Origin: Bugulina stolonifera
Taxonomy: Eukaryota; Bryozoa; Gymnolaemata; Cheilostomatida; Bugulidae
NCBI GenBank assembly: GCA_935421135.1
Contig: OW285189.1
Span: 16,079,072 to 16,143,071 of the forward strand
Length of the DNA stretch: 64,000 nucleotides
Direction of reading: 5' to 3'
The translations under genes were made by a program, and so were the position numbers. How positions within the stretch are numbered: the stretch's first letter is position 1; each line of letters starts with the position of its first letter. A model generated the notes under the pieces. That model saw nothing but the letters and a program-made list of their open reading frames with translations, was not told where the DNA came from and made no database searches. Shown here piece after piece: positions 53,701 to 63,603 of the stretch.

Positions 53701-56700
53701 AGAGTGAAAGAAATAGCACCGTTTTCTTTGAGTTTTCGAATGTTCAATACTCTCCAGTGTCTAATACAAGCACAGACCTCATCGAGGTAGATATAAGACG
53801 TGATGATGGAGAAAGGGTCTCATTTCGCAGTGGAAAGGTTGTGCTGACGGTTCGTTTCAGACCGCGTGGAGAGAAATAACATGGCCCCTCGCATAGTTCC
53901 ATATTTTCCTGATGAGTCAGGTGAGATGTATGAAGACTATTATGCAAACCAGGTGGGAGAGGGAATGAGTGTGTACAGGGGAAAACCTATTATGACGGGT
54001 AATGGGATCGGCTCACTCTTTTCTGGACTGGCCCGAGGGGTCCTTCCCATGCTAAAGAATGGTGCCAAAACTATTGGGAAAAAGCTATTGACTACTGGAG
54101 CTTCGGTTCTGGGAGATGTAATCAAGGGAGAGAACTTCAAATCCTCTGCAGCAAAACGTTTTCGTGAAGCTGGTGGGGATCTTCTAGGTGATGTAGAAGA
54201 TGAATTACGTGAACCACCTGCCAAACGTGCACGAGTTAGTCAAAAGTCTACAAAGAAAAAGCGTAAAGGAAGAAAAACAGTTTTTGACTAAATGAAAGAT
54301 AAATATATAATCCACACCTAGACTCACCACTCCCCACTCTTAGACAAGCGACTGTAGGAGCAAGTACTAGATGGAACAACTCTCACACTATCGAACATGT
54401 CCGTCACACATCGAGCCATCTCTCTCTCCAAGGTTTCTGAAGACTCTCCAGACACGGTTGACTCCAGTTTTGACTTATTTGCCACTCCGCCAACTCATAC
54501 TAGCGTGCTCAGAGGTGAGTGGGTACCTTTGGCTCCTGTTACGGACTCCCCTGATGGCACTATTGAATTTAACATCCCGCCCGCAGACGAACTCTACACA
54601 GATCTATCAAGGTCTTACTTACACACCACAGTAAAGGTGAGCAAGGCTGATGGAAGCGTACTACCTGCGGAAGAACAACTAAAGGTTGTTCCAGGGGACA
54701 ATTTTATGCACAGTCTCTTTTCTTCTGCCACTGTTCAACTGGCCGGGCAAGATGTTGAGTATGAACCAAACTATGGACATAGAGCTTATGTCGAGAATCT
54801 CCTAAACTATGGTAAAGATGCTAAGAGCACATATATGAAAGTTGGGAGTGGGTGGATGGAGGATGAAGGAACTGGAGAAGACTATGATGGTATACCTCCC
54901 GAAGTGGTTGAAAAAAGAAAGAAACTTATAGCCACAAGTAAAGAGATGAGCTTCTATGGGAGACCTAGGTTGAGTATGTTTTCTCAAGGAAGACTTATTC
55001 CACCAGGAGTTCGCTCTCGCCTTACTCTACAACGTGCTATTCCACAAATGGCCCTCTTAGCAGAAACAGACAACCCTGCAGGAGGGGCGAAGATTTCTAT
55101 AACTAAGACAGAATTGTGGATTCGACGTGTACAAGCCAATCCGGCCTTACAAAAAGCACAAATGGATGTTTGGGTTGTGCAACAAGAGTCTATAAAACTA
55201 CCAATTGACCGAATAAAAACTCATTTCCATGTCATCCCTGCTGGACACCAGTCAGTGAGAGTAAACTTTGATCAAGCGGGACAGAAGCCAAACAGAGTCT
55301 TTGTCGGACTAGTCAACCATACTGCAAAGAGTGGAACGTATAAGCAAAATCCCTTCAAATTTGGACATAACAATCTAAGTTCATTAGAATTACTAATTGA
55401 TGGAACACCGGTGACCCGAAGATATGAACCAAATTTTGCAAGTGGAAAGTTTGCTCGTGAATTCATGAATTTGTTCACTGTCACAAATACATCCGATGCT
55501 GACACAGGGAATGAGATCTCCCCTAGCAAATACAAGTCCTGCGCTGCTCTCTACGCCTTTGACATTTCAGGAGATTTGTGTGATGACAACTTTCACTTGT
55601 TATCAAATGGGAGTCTATCTATTAATCTAGCATTTGCTAATCAAACTCAAAATACACTTGGACTGTTTGTATACGAAGAAAAAGATGACATTATCTACTT
55701 GAATGCAAATCACGAAGTATCTATGGTAGCCGGGATGATGTAAAAAAAAAATGGATACATTCTCAATCTCGAATATTCTATCTGATGATAAACTCTCATC
55801 AACCTCCTTTAGAGGGGTTATGCCAAGGGATCACTTCTTAGACTCCTTCTCCCCATCTGGATCTTTTGTTTTCAACACTCAAACAAGTGAGAAAAGTGGC
55901 GAGCATTGGATCTCTGTTTTTTCGAATGGAAAAGAAATAGAGTATTTCGACTCCTATGGTCTCCCCCCTTCTATTTATCCTGATGTGGGTAAGATGTTAC
56001 AACAATGGGGAATACCAATAGTATGGAATGGAGAGTGTCTACAAGAAGAGAGTACTAACGTGTGTGGAGACTACTGCATCTTGTTCTGTCTCCTTCGAGC
56101 TCGAGGGTGGAGTATGGAGGGAATAATTACACGGCTAAGCAGAGTAGAAGGAAGAGTTCGAGATCATTCTATAAGAGCTCTATTACAACGTTTATACTAT
56201 AATAAAAGAAATAATACTTTCCCACTCACAACGCATGTAAACAATATTATGCTTTTTTCACCTTTTCACTTTGACTAGAGAGAAATACTTCACCTTACTT
56301 ATAATTCGTTTTTATACTACTATAACTAAAAAAAAAAAAAAAAGAGACCAATAGTTTTTATCTTACCTGCATTCTTTTTTTTTTTCTTTGCTTTTTAGAT
56401 TTCTGCTTGATTCTTGATTCTTTTATTTTTTCTCTATTTATCTTCGTAATAAAACAATACTACTGAAGAAAGCTGCATCTTTTCTATCTTGGAATAATAC
56501 TCATCCATGGGTTGTTGTGGTCTCGCCCCTATCCGAGGCCCGCTCCGGGGAGGACGGAGAGTCCACCTCGTAATAAAACAATACTACTGAAGAAAGCTGC
56601 ATCTTTTCTATCTTGGAATAATACTCATCCATGGGTTGTTGTGGTCTCGCCCCTATCCGAGGCCCGCTCCGGGGAGGACGGAGAGTCCACCATGTTAGAA

Positions 56701-59700
56701 AGATCCTTTCGGGCAGGACTCCCCACTCCTATTATTTTCCCCTTCTTCCGTGCCTCTTTTAACGCATCCACCTCTTCTTTCCTCTTCTGACTGCACTCTT
56801 CTTCCTCAATAATTCCATCCATTTGTGAGTCCGTTAAGCCCGCAAATAACTCTTCTTGGTTTTGTACTATGTTGTCAGTATCCATTGATAATGTACTATT
56901 GTAGTAGTGTAGCTGTACAGTAGTGATGTGGTGAACTTTGAATGCTGAGACTGTGATCCCACTCTCCCTTTATACAACTGCTCATTTCTTGACTCCTCCC
57001 TTTTTTTTATCCAATCCCAATGTGACCCGATGTGAATCCGAAGCCTTCCGATGTGAATCCGAAGCCTCCCGATGCATCCCGATGTGAATCCGAAGCCTTC
57101 CGATGCATCCCGATGTGATTCCGAAGCTTCCCGATGCATCCCGATGTGAATCCGAAGCTTCCCGATGCATCCCGATGTGATTCCGAAGCTTCCCGATGCA
57201 TCCCGATGTGATTCCGAAGCTTCCCGATGCATCCCGATGTGAATCCGAAGCTTCCCGATGCATCCCGATGTGATTCCGAAGCTTCCCGATGCATCCCGAT
57301 GTGATTCCGAAGCTTCCCGATGCATCCCGATGTGATTCCGAAGCTTCCCGATGCATCCCGATGTGATTCCGAAGCTTCCCGATGCATCCCGATGCATCCC
57401 GATGTGAATTGACACATCGGGATGCATCGGGAAGCTTCGGAATCACATCGGGATGCATCGGGATGCATCGGGAAGCTTCGGAATCACATCGGGATGCATC
57501 GGGAAGCTTCGGATTCACATCGGGATGCATCGGGAAGCTTCGGAATCACATCGGGATGCATCGGGAAGCTTCGGAATCACATCGGGATGCATCGGGAGGC
57601 TTCGGATTCACATCGGGGTGCATCGGGAGGCTTCGGATTCACATCGGGGTGCATCGGGAGGCTTCGGATTCACATCGGGGTGCATCGGGAGGCTTCGGAT
57701 TCACATCGGGGTGCATCGGGAGGCTTCGGATTCACATCGGGAGGCTTCGGATTCACATCGGGGTGGGGAAATGGTTAGACTCCGCCCACTGAATACTACT
57801 ATTTAAGGTATAAGTTTCTCACTCTAGCAGTATGAACAATCAGCCTCTAGTCAACAGAGTGAGAGTAAACAGAGACAGCTACCTACTAGTCAGTGCCTGA
57901 TCAGAGATGTCAACAAGTAGAACATAAGGTTAGTGTTAAATGGAGTAATTGGCAGCAATTGTGAAGTGTTTATTGTATAAAATGCTATCAAGCTAAAAAA
58001 TAACTCACACCCTACTACTATATATTTTTATAGGGAGGCTAAACAATTTAATATATTACATTATAGTCCCACCCCAGTGGAACTCGGAATGGGCGGCGGG
58101 CCGCTGCCTAGTCGCTTGGCCCGGTGGATACGGGGCACCGGCGTCGCCTCCACGTGTACGGTCGGCGCCGCACGCAACGTGGGCGGACGCGGCTTGACCG
58201 CCTCAAACGATTGGTCGTTCGGGTGAGTGGGGGTTGCGGGGTGGGGAGGGTGGGCGGCGGTGGAGGAGGGGTGGCGGTGATGACGGTGATGGTGGCGGCG
58301 GCGGCGGCGGCGGTGGTGGTGGTGGTGGCGGCGGCGGCGGCGGTGGCGGTGGTGGTGGTGGCGGCGGTGGTGGTGGTGGCGGTGGTGGCGGCGGCGGCGG
58401 TGGCGGCGACGGTGGTGAGGGCGGTGGTGGTGGCGGCGGCGGCGGCGGTGGTGAGGGCGGCGGTGGCGGCGGCGGCGACGGCGGTGGCGCGGACGGGACG
58501 AGGGCGGTGGCGGGGAGGAGGGAGGAGTGGGAGGTGGGGGAGGGGGAGGGGAGGAGGGTGGGAAGGAGGAAGGGAAGGGGTCGTGGCCGGGTTCGGGGTC
58601 AAGTGTGCAAATGTTTTTTCGACCAATCAGAAGGGGGGATTTTGGGGTGACCTTGGCAAGGTCGTGTGCAAAATTTTTGTGCTCTTCTGTGATTGGTTGA
58701 AATCGGAAATACCGGCTTGTGATTGGTTGAAAACAGGGGTCAATGAGTGCGTGTCTGTCTAGAAGTGCACTGACTATACTACTATTAGCATATACAGAAA
58801 TTACATCACAGATGCTGTAAATTAGGAAAACGTATCCCAGATTTCAGTTATCCTACATTGTAATATATTGTAAATTAGAGTTCTTTATAATGTACATGTA
58901 CATGCATATATATTATATTACATACATCACAGTACATCTACTGTAACAGTACGTCTACAATATATCTACAATATAATATCTTCTGTACATCTACACCTAA
59001 ACGCTTAGGATACATTATTTGTCTACTTGGGGAGCAGCACTGATTTGGGAGAGATGTTACATTTTCTGACATTGTTTTCAAAACATACTTGTAGTTCGAG
59101 ATCCTTGTGCTGGGTTTGACTGTGGAGTGGGTACCTGTACTGCCCCCGCTGATGCGCCCTTCTGCATCTGTCCATCAGGCTACACATATGACAGCAGTAG
59201 TAGAACATGTGTGAGAATCAGTAAGTGACATGTTGTGCTATGTACACTACATGTATGTATGATAAAATGTTCAGCCTTCACTACATTATCATTATTACAA
59301 CTACATGTTGACATATACACATGCATGTACATTGTACATGTGCATGTACATTGTACATGTGCATGTACATGTACATGCACATGTACATGCACATGTACAA
59401 TGTACATGTACATGTGCATGTACATTGTACATGCACATGTACATTGTACATGTGCATGTACATTGTACATGCGCATGTACATGTACATTGTACATGTACA
59501 TGTACATGTATGTGGACGTAGAGTATAATGTATATAATGTGGGAGCATCACCTGCTACTACATGTACTAGGTTGATATATGTAGCTGAAGTAGGCCATTA
59601 AAATGTACATACACCAATGCAAATAAATAATACATCTACATGTACATGTATATGCAGTTTGCCCCACGGAGATTCTGTCTCAAGAAATAAATAATATTAG

Positions 59701-62700
59701 CTGGTAATCAACACTGTTATGTATTATATTTATAAGTGCATGTATAGGTATAATTATTGTATATATGTCTAATATTTACCTTACGCCATCCCTTTCTATT
59801 TCAGGAGTTCAGTAAATTTAAGTAGATTCTCTTGCAGTGCTGTTCCGCATGCATTTTCTACTTTGGGAAAGCAGCACTGATTTGAGAGAGATGTTATGTT
59901 TTCTGATATCATTTTCCAATTATACTTGTAGTTCGAGATCCATGTGCTGGGTTTGATTGTGGAGTGGGTACCTGCACTGCCCCCGCTGATGCTCCCTTCT
60001 GCATCTGCCCCTCAGGCTATAGATATGACAGCAGTAAAAGAACATGTGTGAAGGACAGTAAGTAATATGTCATGTTATGTACATTTCGTATGAAAGAATG
60101 TTCAAACTTTACTGCTATTAAATGGGTTTATACATTTTGCACATTATGCAGGTAGACTATGTAAGTACCTACGGTCCACCCACATGTACAAGTGTTTTGC
60201 TGTAGATTATATATCACTGAATCAAGTCTTCCTGCACACTATAATTATTGTAACTACATTGTGATATACAAGACGTATTACGTGTACATTTTACAGAGTC
60301 TATGCGGCATAGTGTGTATTATGTTGGCGTGTCACCCACCCTTATAGAAGGAATTTGCTATTAAAATGTATGCGTACAGAGATATAGATGTGTATAACAT
60401 GTGTATCATGATGAAACCTCAAGCATTGGCTTACCAATTCAGATGCCAATCCACAAACATGCAAAACCGGATTTTAGCAAAACCTTTCAAATGTGGAAAT
60501 TAGTTGGCTGGTTTGATTGAACCAATCATATGGCTGTAGTTGACAATTTTGACAATATTTTTAATTTTCTTAATGTGCCAAATTCCATTGCATGGTTTTA
60601 ATTAATTTAAAATTACATTATGCAAATATTTTCAATTTCTGTATATGAATTTATTGGCAGCATTCACAGAATATTAATATTATAAACAGCTTGATGGATT
60701 TCACTGTAGCCAACTTAGAATTGCTCTGCAATCTTGCTTGCCCATAGTAGAAAGATATTCAGGATAGAAAGACAGCCACTTATTTAAAAGACAGAAAATT
60801 TTCAGACGGACATAAAATATCTCCACTTAAATTTTAATTATACCTTTAAGATTTTCATGTTTATACTTCACCTCTGCTCAGGTAAATTTTTGCTAATATT
60901 TCAGAGTGTCCACCATGTGGAATAGATGAGTGCGGTCTCTTCCCCCCAGACCAGACACCATACACCTGCCCCTTTGGGTTTGCCAGAGATGAGTGTGGCT
61001 GTGTGGATCCCTCTGACTGCTCATGTGGTAAGTATGTAACTCTTGTGTGTGGAGAATAAGTATAGTACACTGTAGCCATTCAGTAACAAATCTTTGTTGT
61101 AGACCTATTGGCCAACCCATAAATCTACACAATTGCGTATGATGCAATATCGGCTCAATATCGGATGATTTGAAGGTTGCTATTGTTTGTTTGTTTGAAA
61201 TCTTGTCAATCGGATATATGTCAACACTGTGGACATACGGATATATGTCAACTGTGGACATACATGTAATTAACTTATTTTAAATTCCGTATTTTGTCAT
61301 GATGACAGCAAAAACAACTTTGATAAATTCCTGGAGGGTAGAATTTTTGCCAATACTATTCACCAACTGATCTGACACGTTTGCTGTATGGCTAATGTAC
61401 ATTTATGAATATACTGTAGCACGCACTACTTACAATATTTATAATTGTACTGTCAAGGTTTGAATAATAATTAATTACATTGTTTATTTGGAAGACATCG
61501 TAAATGCCTGCACATGTAGGCCTGTGCCTGATATCATAATTATTATAATACATGTACTATCACCATATCACCACAATTCTAATCCAGTCATAATAATAGT
61601 GAAATGTGCTAAATAGTGCTCCCAGTGGAAGCAGGCGAGAAGCTCCGAACTCTGCATAGGTACCAGATGTAGGTAGGTTATGTATAGTTAGACTGTAACT
61701 TTCTCTGATGGATTACAAAACATAGATTTTTATTTCTCTCTCAGAACAAGAAAGGTAACATGTCTCTTAACTGCTTAAACATCAATCAACTATACATATC
61801 TCACCCCTCAATCCTTTGTAGTCACCACTAAACACTAAGTCTCACTCCTCCTATTCACTCATATCTGTTTGTAACGCAATGTTCTCCATTTTAGAAAACT
61901 GCCCGCAATTCGACAGAACTCTCAACTGTCCTCTAGGATTTAAGGTAGACGCTAGGGGCTGCCCGAAAAGCGAATGTGGTAAGTTGGCGAGGCACACTGT
62001 ATACTTGTGTTGTCATGAAACCGAACTTTATCATCATTAACTCCATTACCATAATACCTTTACCTGTATTTTACTAGCTAACGCCAGTAGGACAATCAAA
62101 TGGATAGCTACATTATATAGCCACCCACACACCAAAATCTATCAATGACGTCCATCCGCTACTACGCTACGCTACGCATTGGTTCACTTGTTAGTGCGCG
62201 CCTATTAATGAATTCTGTACCTTAGCATAGCAGATTTAATTACCTGATATGTTATCCACAATACAAGTATAACAATTAGTAACGCCATGCTGCCAATAAG
62301 TACTACATAAATGCAACATGTGCATTCATATATCATTTTAGTGGAACCTACACCCACCTGCCATCCATGTGGTATACACGAATGTGGACTATTCCCTCCA
62401 GATGCCACTCCGTACACCTGTCCCAATGGGTACGCCAAAGATGACTGTGGTTGTGTGACTTCCTGTCAATGCGGTGAGTCTTTAGACATCCCAACACTTC
62501 CTTGATTATATAAACCATTTCCAAAAGAATCTAAAGTTAACACGTATCACAGTTTAAGTATCAATAGCTGGTGCCTTCGACCAGCTTTAATAAGATGATT
62601 CTTTTTACAAGGAGAAGGTTTATGTTGAGGCAATCTTTCAACATCCTCTGTCAATACAACTTCTAGCTACGGCTATAATGGTGTTGCATAGAGACAGTAT

Positions 62701-63603
62701 ATAAATAATATATTGGTGTTTTTCACTCAGAAAAACAAATCGAATGAATGCAAAGCTGAATTCTTTATACATTTATTACTACTTTTCCATCATTAAATTA
62801 AGTGCTTTTGTTATTTCAGCTGGTTGTCCACGATTTGACAGCAATGTCTTCTGTCCCTATGGATACAGAACCAGGAGGGGATGCCCCACTTCTACCTGCA
62901 GTAAGCATTTTACACTCCTTCACCAAATGTACATCCAGTCCTTCACCTATGGAGTATCATTGTAGTTACATGTAGAACTGAGGGGTAATTATTAAATTCT
63001 CTAGCCAACAATTAATCTGACACTAGCCATGCTACTGTATGCTCAGTGTGCCCATATTAACCAAAATACAAACCCTTCTCCACCCTCATTCATTTCTTTA
63101 AATAGTTTAATAGTTAAACAATGTGTAGTAAAGCCAATTTTGAGTGTCATCTCCCTGAGGCATCTATAGATTATAAACTTAAGTAGACTGCCATATTCGT
63201 TGACATTTCCGCATTTCATTCACCTCTTTATGTTGTTTCAGACCCTCGACCACCAGGTGCTCCTGCAGCTCGCAGAAGATGTCCAATAGGAGGTGAACCC
63301 CTTGGTCCAATAGGAAGACCCTGCTCACAGAACTCTCACTGTAAAGCGACTGACCAGATCTGCTGCACCTCTATAAACACTTCTAAGAGTTGCCTCAACG
63401 GAATCCCGTAAGTCTATCGAAAATTTACCAATTGCAACAATTGCAATATTCTAGTAAAAAATTATACCAAGACTTTCTTGTTCATTGGTAGACCTACCAG
63501 TCAAGGTGGTATTATATGTATAAGCAAGGTTAGTAGTTGATTAATTTAACAATTTGACTATTTTAGAACTGGAGTACCGTCTCCACCTGGATATGGAAAA
63601 TGA
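47724..63603 (+). CDS. secreted EGF/antistasin/WAP-like mosaic protein, 312 aa, intron 1 holds a Polinton
   Basis: Exons are 47724-47787, 59095-59220, 59932-60057, 60905-61027, 61895-61978, 62342-62473, 62820-62900, 63242-63407 and 63567-63603. They total 939 nt and close in frame. Exon 1 is a signal peptide (MKCLVVTLLAVLSMCWEGEA). Exons 2 and 3 are EGF-like modules (DPCAGFDCGVGTCTAPADAP). Exons 4 and 6 are antistasin-like (GLFPPDxTPYTCP, then DxCGCV). Exons 5 and 7 are shorter antistasin-like halves (C-x-FD...GCPKSEC; GCPTSTC). Exon 8 is WAP-like (DQICC). Exon 9 adds TGVPSPPGYGK. The 3' half matches the minus-strand gene at 352-2247. Intron 1 is 11.3 kb because it contains a complete Polinton; without it the intron would be about 420 bp. 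Protease inhibition is inferred from domain type. Confidence 0.85.
47901..48622 (+). repeat. left terminal inverted repeat, Polinton copy 2
   Basis: 722 bp, six shorter than in copy 1 owing to triplet-repeat loss. Same CCAAT motifs and inner TATA box (TATAAAAG from 48619). Confidence 0.9.
48680..50008 (+). CDS. Polinton ORF A, copy 2 (442 aa, unrecognised)
   Basis: Same protein as at 25437 except residue 35, A in copy 1 and T here. Frame intact, including the internal two-fold repeat and coiled-coil region. No polymerase motif is present in this copy either. Confidence 0.75.
   Translation: MSFLTKGAAGRYVLLKEVLPKSVWDYMIKSNIEETNSPWMWYWVDRLAHNSLVVELAIYFRTLSLSMNIPFKIGEEKLRKMALCYEDLTGARSRFSSMVETKNASVSSPLLLLRNAELSTWCRVEVEKIIEDRNWDETGVGAEATFNTHFLLYLDNEPGGEGSKNELYHRVLNILKDGARRCRFEDGKEKSRAKRSYNEESIPGLILSRGNTLYAGRLFGELDPSKNGLEVIRSPSPGDARLEVRETSTGETNQVMIEEVEMCDIGELDSSKNGLEEIRSPSPGEARVEVRETSTGENKQIMIEEQTHVETKEEVEMCDKREQEIRKIEQELALKKVELAGALGWKEALEMQQRIDARKERRTNRIAFLEKKLTEERMEKERLMMEIERLQKEEEEEKMDSVSIIDHIIPHLANKLDDNDAKAEGEDSKLPQWVPTGESNDE
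50049..50456 (+). CDS. Polinton ORF B, copy 2 (single-pass membrane protein, 135 aa)
   Basis: Identical by eye to the copy-1 protein, with the same 98-base overlap with the ATPase gene. Confidence 0.6.
   Translation: MSKQEVVCRNENYEDVADGLLDEVVAISAEEGRERIGERSNKRKKFTFYIIIILFILSCSSLSPSVYTYLSDREPPNGKDKGVLKQGHFLKTNTTLLATQLDQHASTPRNRSSLAESLHSSSLWSNREWKNGTTI
50359..51018 (+). CDS. packaging ATPase, copy 2 (219 aa)
   Basis: Walker A, Walker B and FLFKNPRD are all intact. One visible change from copy 1, AAT to AAC in the KNPRD asparagine codon, is synonymous. Confidence 0.9.
   Translation: MRPHQEIDLRLQSPFTALVCGPTGSGKTELLFSLIRRVDEIASPTPVEIIYCYGVWQRRFEDYKDKVRFHSGLIDVEMDIERDGKNRWLIIDDLMGEVGGKETTNAIFTKFSHHLNISVFFLLQNLFPKDNRTVSINSQYFFLFKNPRDGMSVTNLAKQAFPQSTRAVQEAFSDATRKPHSFLFLNLRQETPEWARLIGNFASEHSPMTVYIPNTLEYK
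51084..51449 (+). CDS. small glycine-rich virion protein candidate, copy 2 (121 aa)
   Basis: Same protein as at 27841; one visible base change (CTT to CTC, leucine) is silent. Confidence 0.7.
   Translation: MRYINSPEYSPRLRRNALSIYALTKASATIRDSTIAEANKDLILALVECARNVLLGNVHLTTAQLNSLRRHRRAIEDLTNSRTSVRQKKLILQRGGFLGLLLKPLASLLGGVLGGLGGGRR
51451..52020 (+). CDS. charged 189-aa Polinton protein, copy 2
   Basis: Identical by eye to the protein at 28208. The 13-base overlap with the integrase start is preserved. Confidence 0.62.
   Translation: MSLKFSKKYLLMDKHTYESMNSRNNKKEGEHLPSLSTNGDLLLAEKSRKDVISNLKNSDTDIYSQLEQHAHKMNKFLKELERSRHPQQELYNTLEGINTRFNEMHTWRQREEEAQERGREKKRDDEKRRSGSRSPLPHPYRRETKPERSEAGARWSGKGENRSPIKTRSRRKLPKTPLASNSKTERWMI
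52008..53078 (+). CDS. chromodomain integrase, copy 2 (356 aa)
   Basis: Catalytic D77, D137 and E172 and the C-terminal chromodomain are intact. The copy sits in a host intron with a clean 6-bp duplication, consistent with this enzyme's action. Confidence 0.93.
   Translation: MDDIDEGLRDIYFSPPQPPSFGGKRKLVLASPPGINENDVEKWLRSQDAYTLHRPIRMKFTRRKTFVSGIGEQLQADLVDVRAHKDSNDGVTFLLTCIDAFSRKAWVFPLHSKSGLEVSNALISLFENESFRQIQTDKGKEFLNRRVSEVLKKYGVSHFTSENEIIKAALVERFNRTLRGKIHRLLTYRGDGRYLEDVEDLVQGYNNSFNRSIGMKPIEVDYDNQEEVWVRLNEFSPKRWLKKTRVKYSPGDHVRISMARSSFERGFTPNWSTEIFTIKAVKAHTSPPVYTLEDLNKEGVDGTFYAQELQHVNLPEIFRVEKVIRKRRRRGKEESFVKWSGYPSSFNSWIDSSQFV
53133..53879 (+). CDS. penton-like minor capsid protein, copy 2 (248 aa)
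   Basis: No amino-acid change seen against copy 1; upstream TATAAATT also conserved. Confidence 0.85.
   Translation: MAFNVTLTSNVRIGGSDTNTNAHFITKLAKTLKLHSSQWEVGLLDIQYPASWRNVEDGYVVVTNTKDGVKRKCEIRSGRYASMGELLSEINRILINYDLEKVVSFYYDSLRNETFLMLREQEHSVMMSRDVAWVLGFEPDVEYAAEINRSQNPPDINAGFTSLYVYSSVVSPRHVGDSLVPLLRTVPITESERNSTVFFEFSNVQYSPVSNTSTDLIEVDIRRDDGERVSFRSGKVVLTVRFRPRGEK
53881..54291 (+). CDS. protein VI-like virion candidate, copy 2 (136 aa)
   Basis: Same as the protein at 30638, with the one-base gap after the penton-like stop kept. Confidence 0.65.
   Translation: MAPRIVPYFPDESGEMYEDYYANQVGEGMSVYRGKPIMTGNGIGSLFSGLARGVLPMLKNGAKTIGKKLLTTGASVLGDVIKGENFKSSAAKRFREAGGDLLGDVEDELREPPAKRARVSQKSTKKKRKGRKTVFD
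54397..55743 (+). CDS. major capsid protein, copy 2 (448 aa)
   Basis: Full-length and identical by eye to copy 1. Confidence 0.93.
   Translation: MSVTHRAISLSKVSEDSPDTVDSSFDLFATPPTHTSVLRGEWVPLAPVTDSPDGTIEFNIPPADELYTDLSRSYLHTTVKVSKADGSVLPAEEQLKVVPGDNFMHSLFSSATVQLAGQDVEYEPNYGHRAYVENLLNYGKDAKSTYMKVGSGWMEDEGTGEDYDGIPPEVVEKRKKLIATSKEMSFYGRPRLSMFSQGRLIPPGVRSRLTLQRAIPQMALLAETDNPAGGAKISITKTELWIRRVQANPALQKAQMDVWVVQQESIKLPIDRIKTHFHVIPAGHQSVRVNFDQAGQKPNRVFVGLVNHTAKSGTYKQNPFKFGHNNLSSLELLIDGTPVTRRYEPNFASGKFAREFMNLFTVTNTSDADTGNEISPSKYKSCAALYAFDISGDLCDDNFHLLSNGSLSINLAFANQTQNTLGLFVYEEKDDIIYLNANHEVSMVAGMM
55751..56278 (+). CDS. maturation protease, copy 2 (175 aa)
   Basis: H52, D67, Q98 and C105 are present. 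L145 replaces F145 of copy 1, outside the catalytic residues. The gap to the capsid stop is seven bases here, because the A run is two longer. Confidence 0.92.
   Translation: MDTFSISNILSDDKLSSTSFRGVMPRDHFLDSFSPSGSFVFNTQTSEKSGEHWISVFSNGKEIEYFDSYGLPPSIYPDVGKMLQQWGIPIVWNGECLQEESTNVCGDYCILFCLLRARGWSMEGIITRLSRVEGRVRDHSIRALLQRLYYNKRNNTFPLTTHVNNIMLFSPFHFD
56444..56691. repeat. 124-bp tandem duplication in Polinton copy 2
   Basis: 56444-56567 and 56568-56691 are direct repeats; copy 1 has a single unit (from about 33209). The unit covers the plus-strand AATAAA and the 3' end of the antisense 86-aa gene. Confidence 0.9.
56625..56885 (-). CDS. antisense small acidic protein, copy 2 (86 aa)
   Basis: Same protein as at 33266-33526; GGG to GGA in a glycine codon is synonymous. 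The extra 124-bp unit lies downstream of its stop and does not change it. Confidence 0.55.
   Translation of the reverse strand: MDTDNIVQNQEELFAGLTDSQMDGIIEEEECSQKRKEEVDALKEARKKGKIIGVGSPARKDLSNMVDSPSSPERASDRGETTTTHG
57027..57762. repeat. giant palindrome of 30-bp repeats, copy 2
   Basis: Centre near 57410. Left arm about 383 bp and right arm about 352 bp, so the left arm has gained about two units and the right arm has lost about one relative to copy 1. Confidence 0.92.
57832..57900 (+). CDS. possible 22-aa peptide or leader exon, copy 2
   Basis: Same reading as 34431-34499, downstream of a conserved TATTTAAGGTATAAG. Confidence 0.25.
   Translation: MNNQPLVNRVRVNRDSYLLVSA
58062..58783 (-). 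repeat. right terminal inverted repeat, Polinton copy 2
   Basis: 722 bp, same length as its left partner; at least one visible substitution inside the triplet core (GGTGGCGG for GGCGGCGG near 58290). Confidence 0.9.
59312..59513. repeat. GTACATGTGCATGTACATTGTACATG microsatellite
   Basis: About 200 bp of self-complementary CATGTA/CATTGTA units inside intron 2 of the mosaic gene. Every frame on both strands opens as Tyr/Met/His/Val/Cys/Thr repeats; none is coding. Confidence 0.9.

Larger units (their letters stand above)
47901..58783 (+). mobile_element. Polinton/Maverick-like element, copy 2 (10883 bp)
   Basis: Same ends, gene order and orientation as copy 1, with its own 6-bp target duplication ATTAGC (47895-47900 and 58784-58789), so it is an independent insertion, not part of a segmental duplication. 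The protein-coding part differs from copy 1 at only a handful of visible bases, mostly synonymous. The extra length comes from palindrome units and a 124-bp tandem duplication, offset by shorter TIR cores. Confidence 0.92.

Noticed and set aside
59180..59601. Multiple frames of 60-123 codons on both strands
   Set aside because: CATGTA microsatellite readings, located within an intron.
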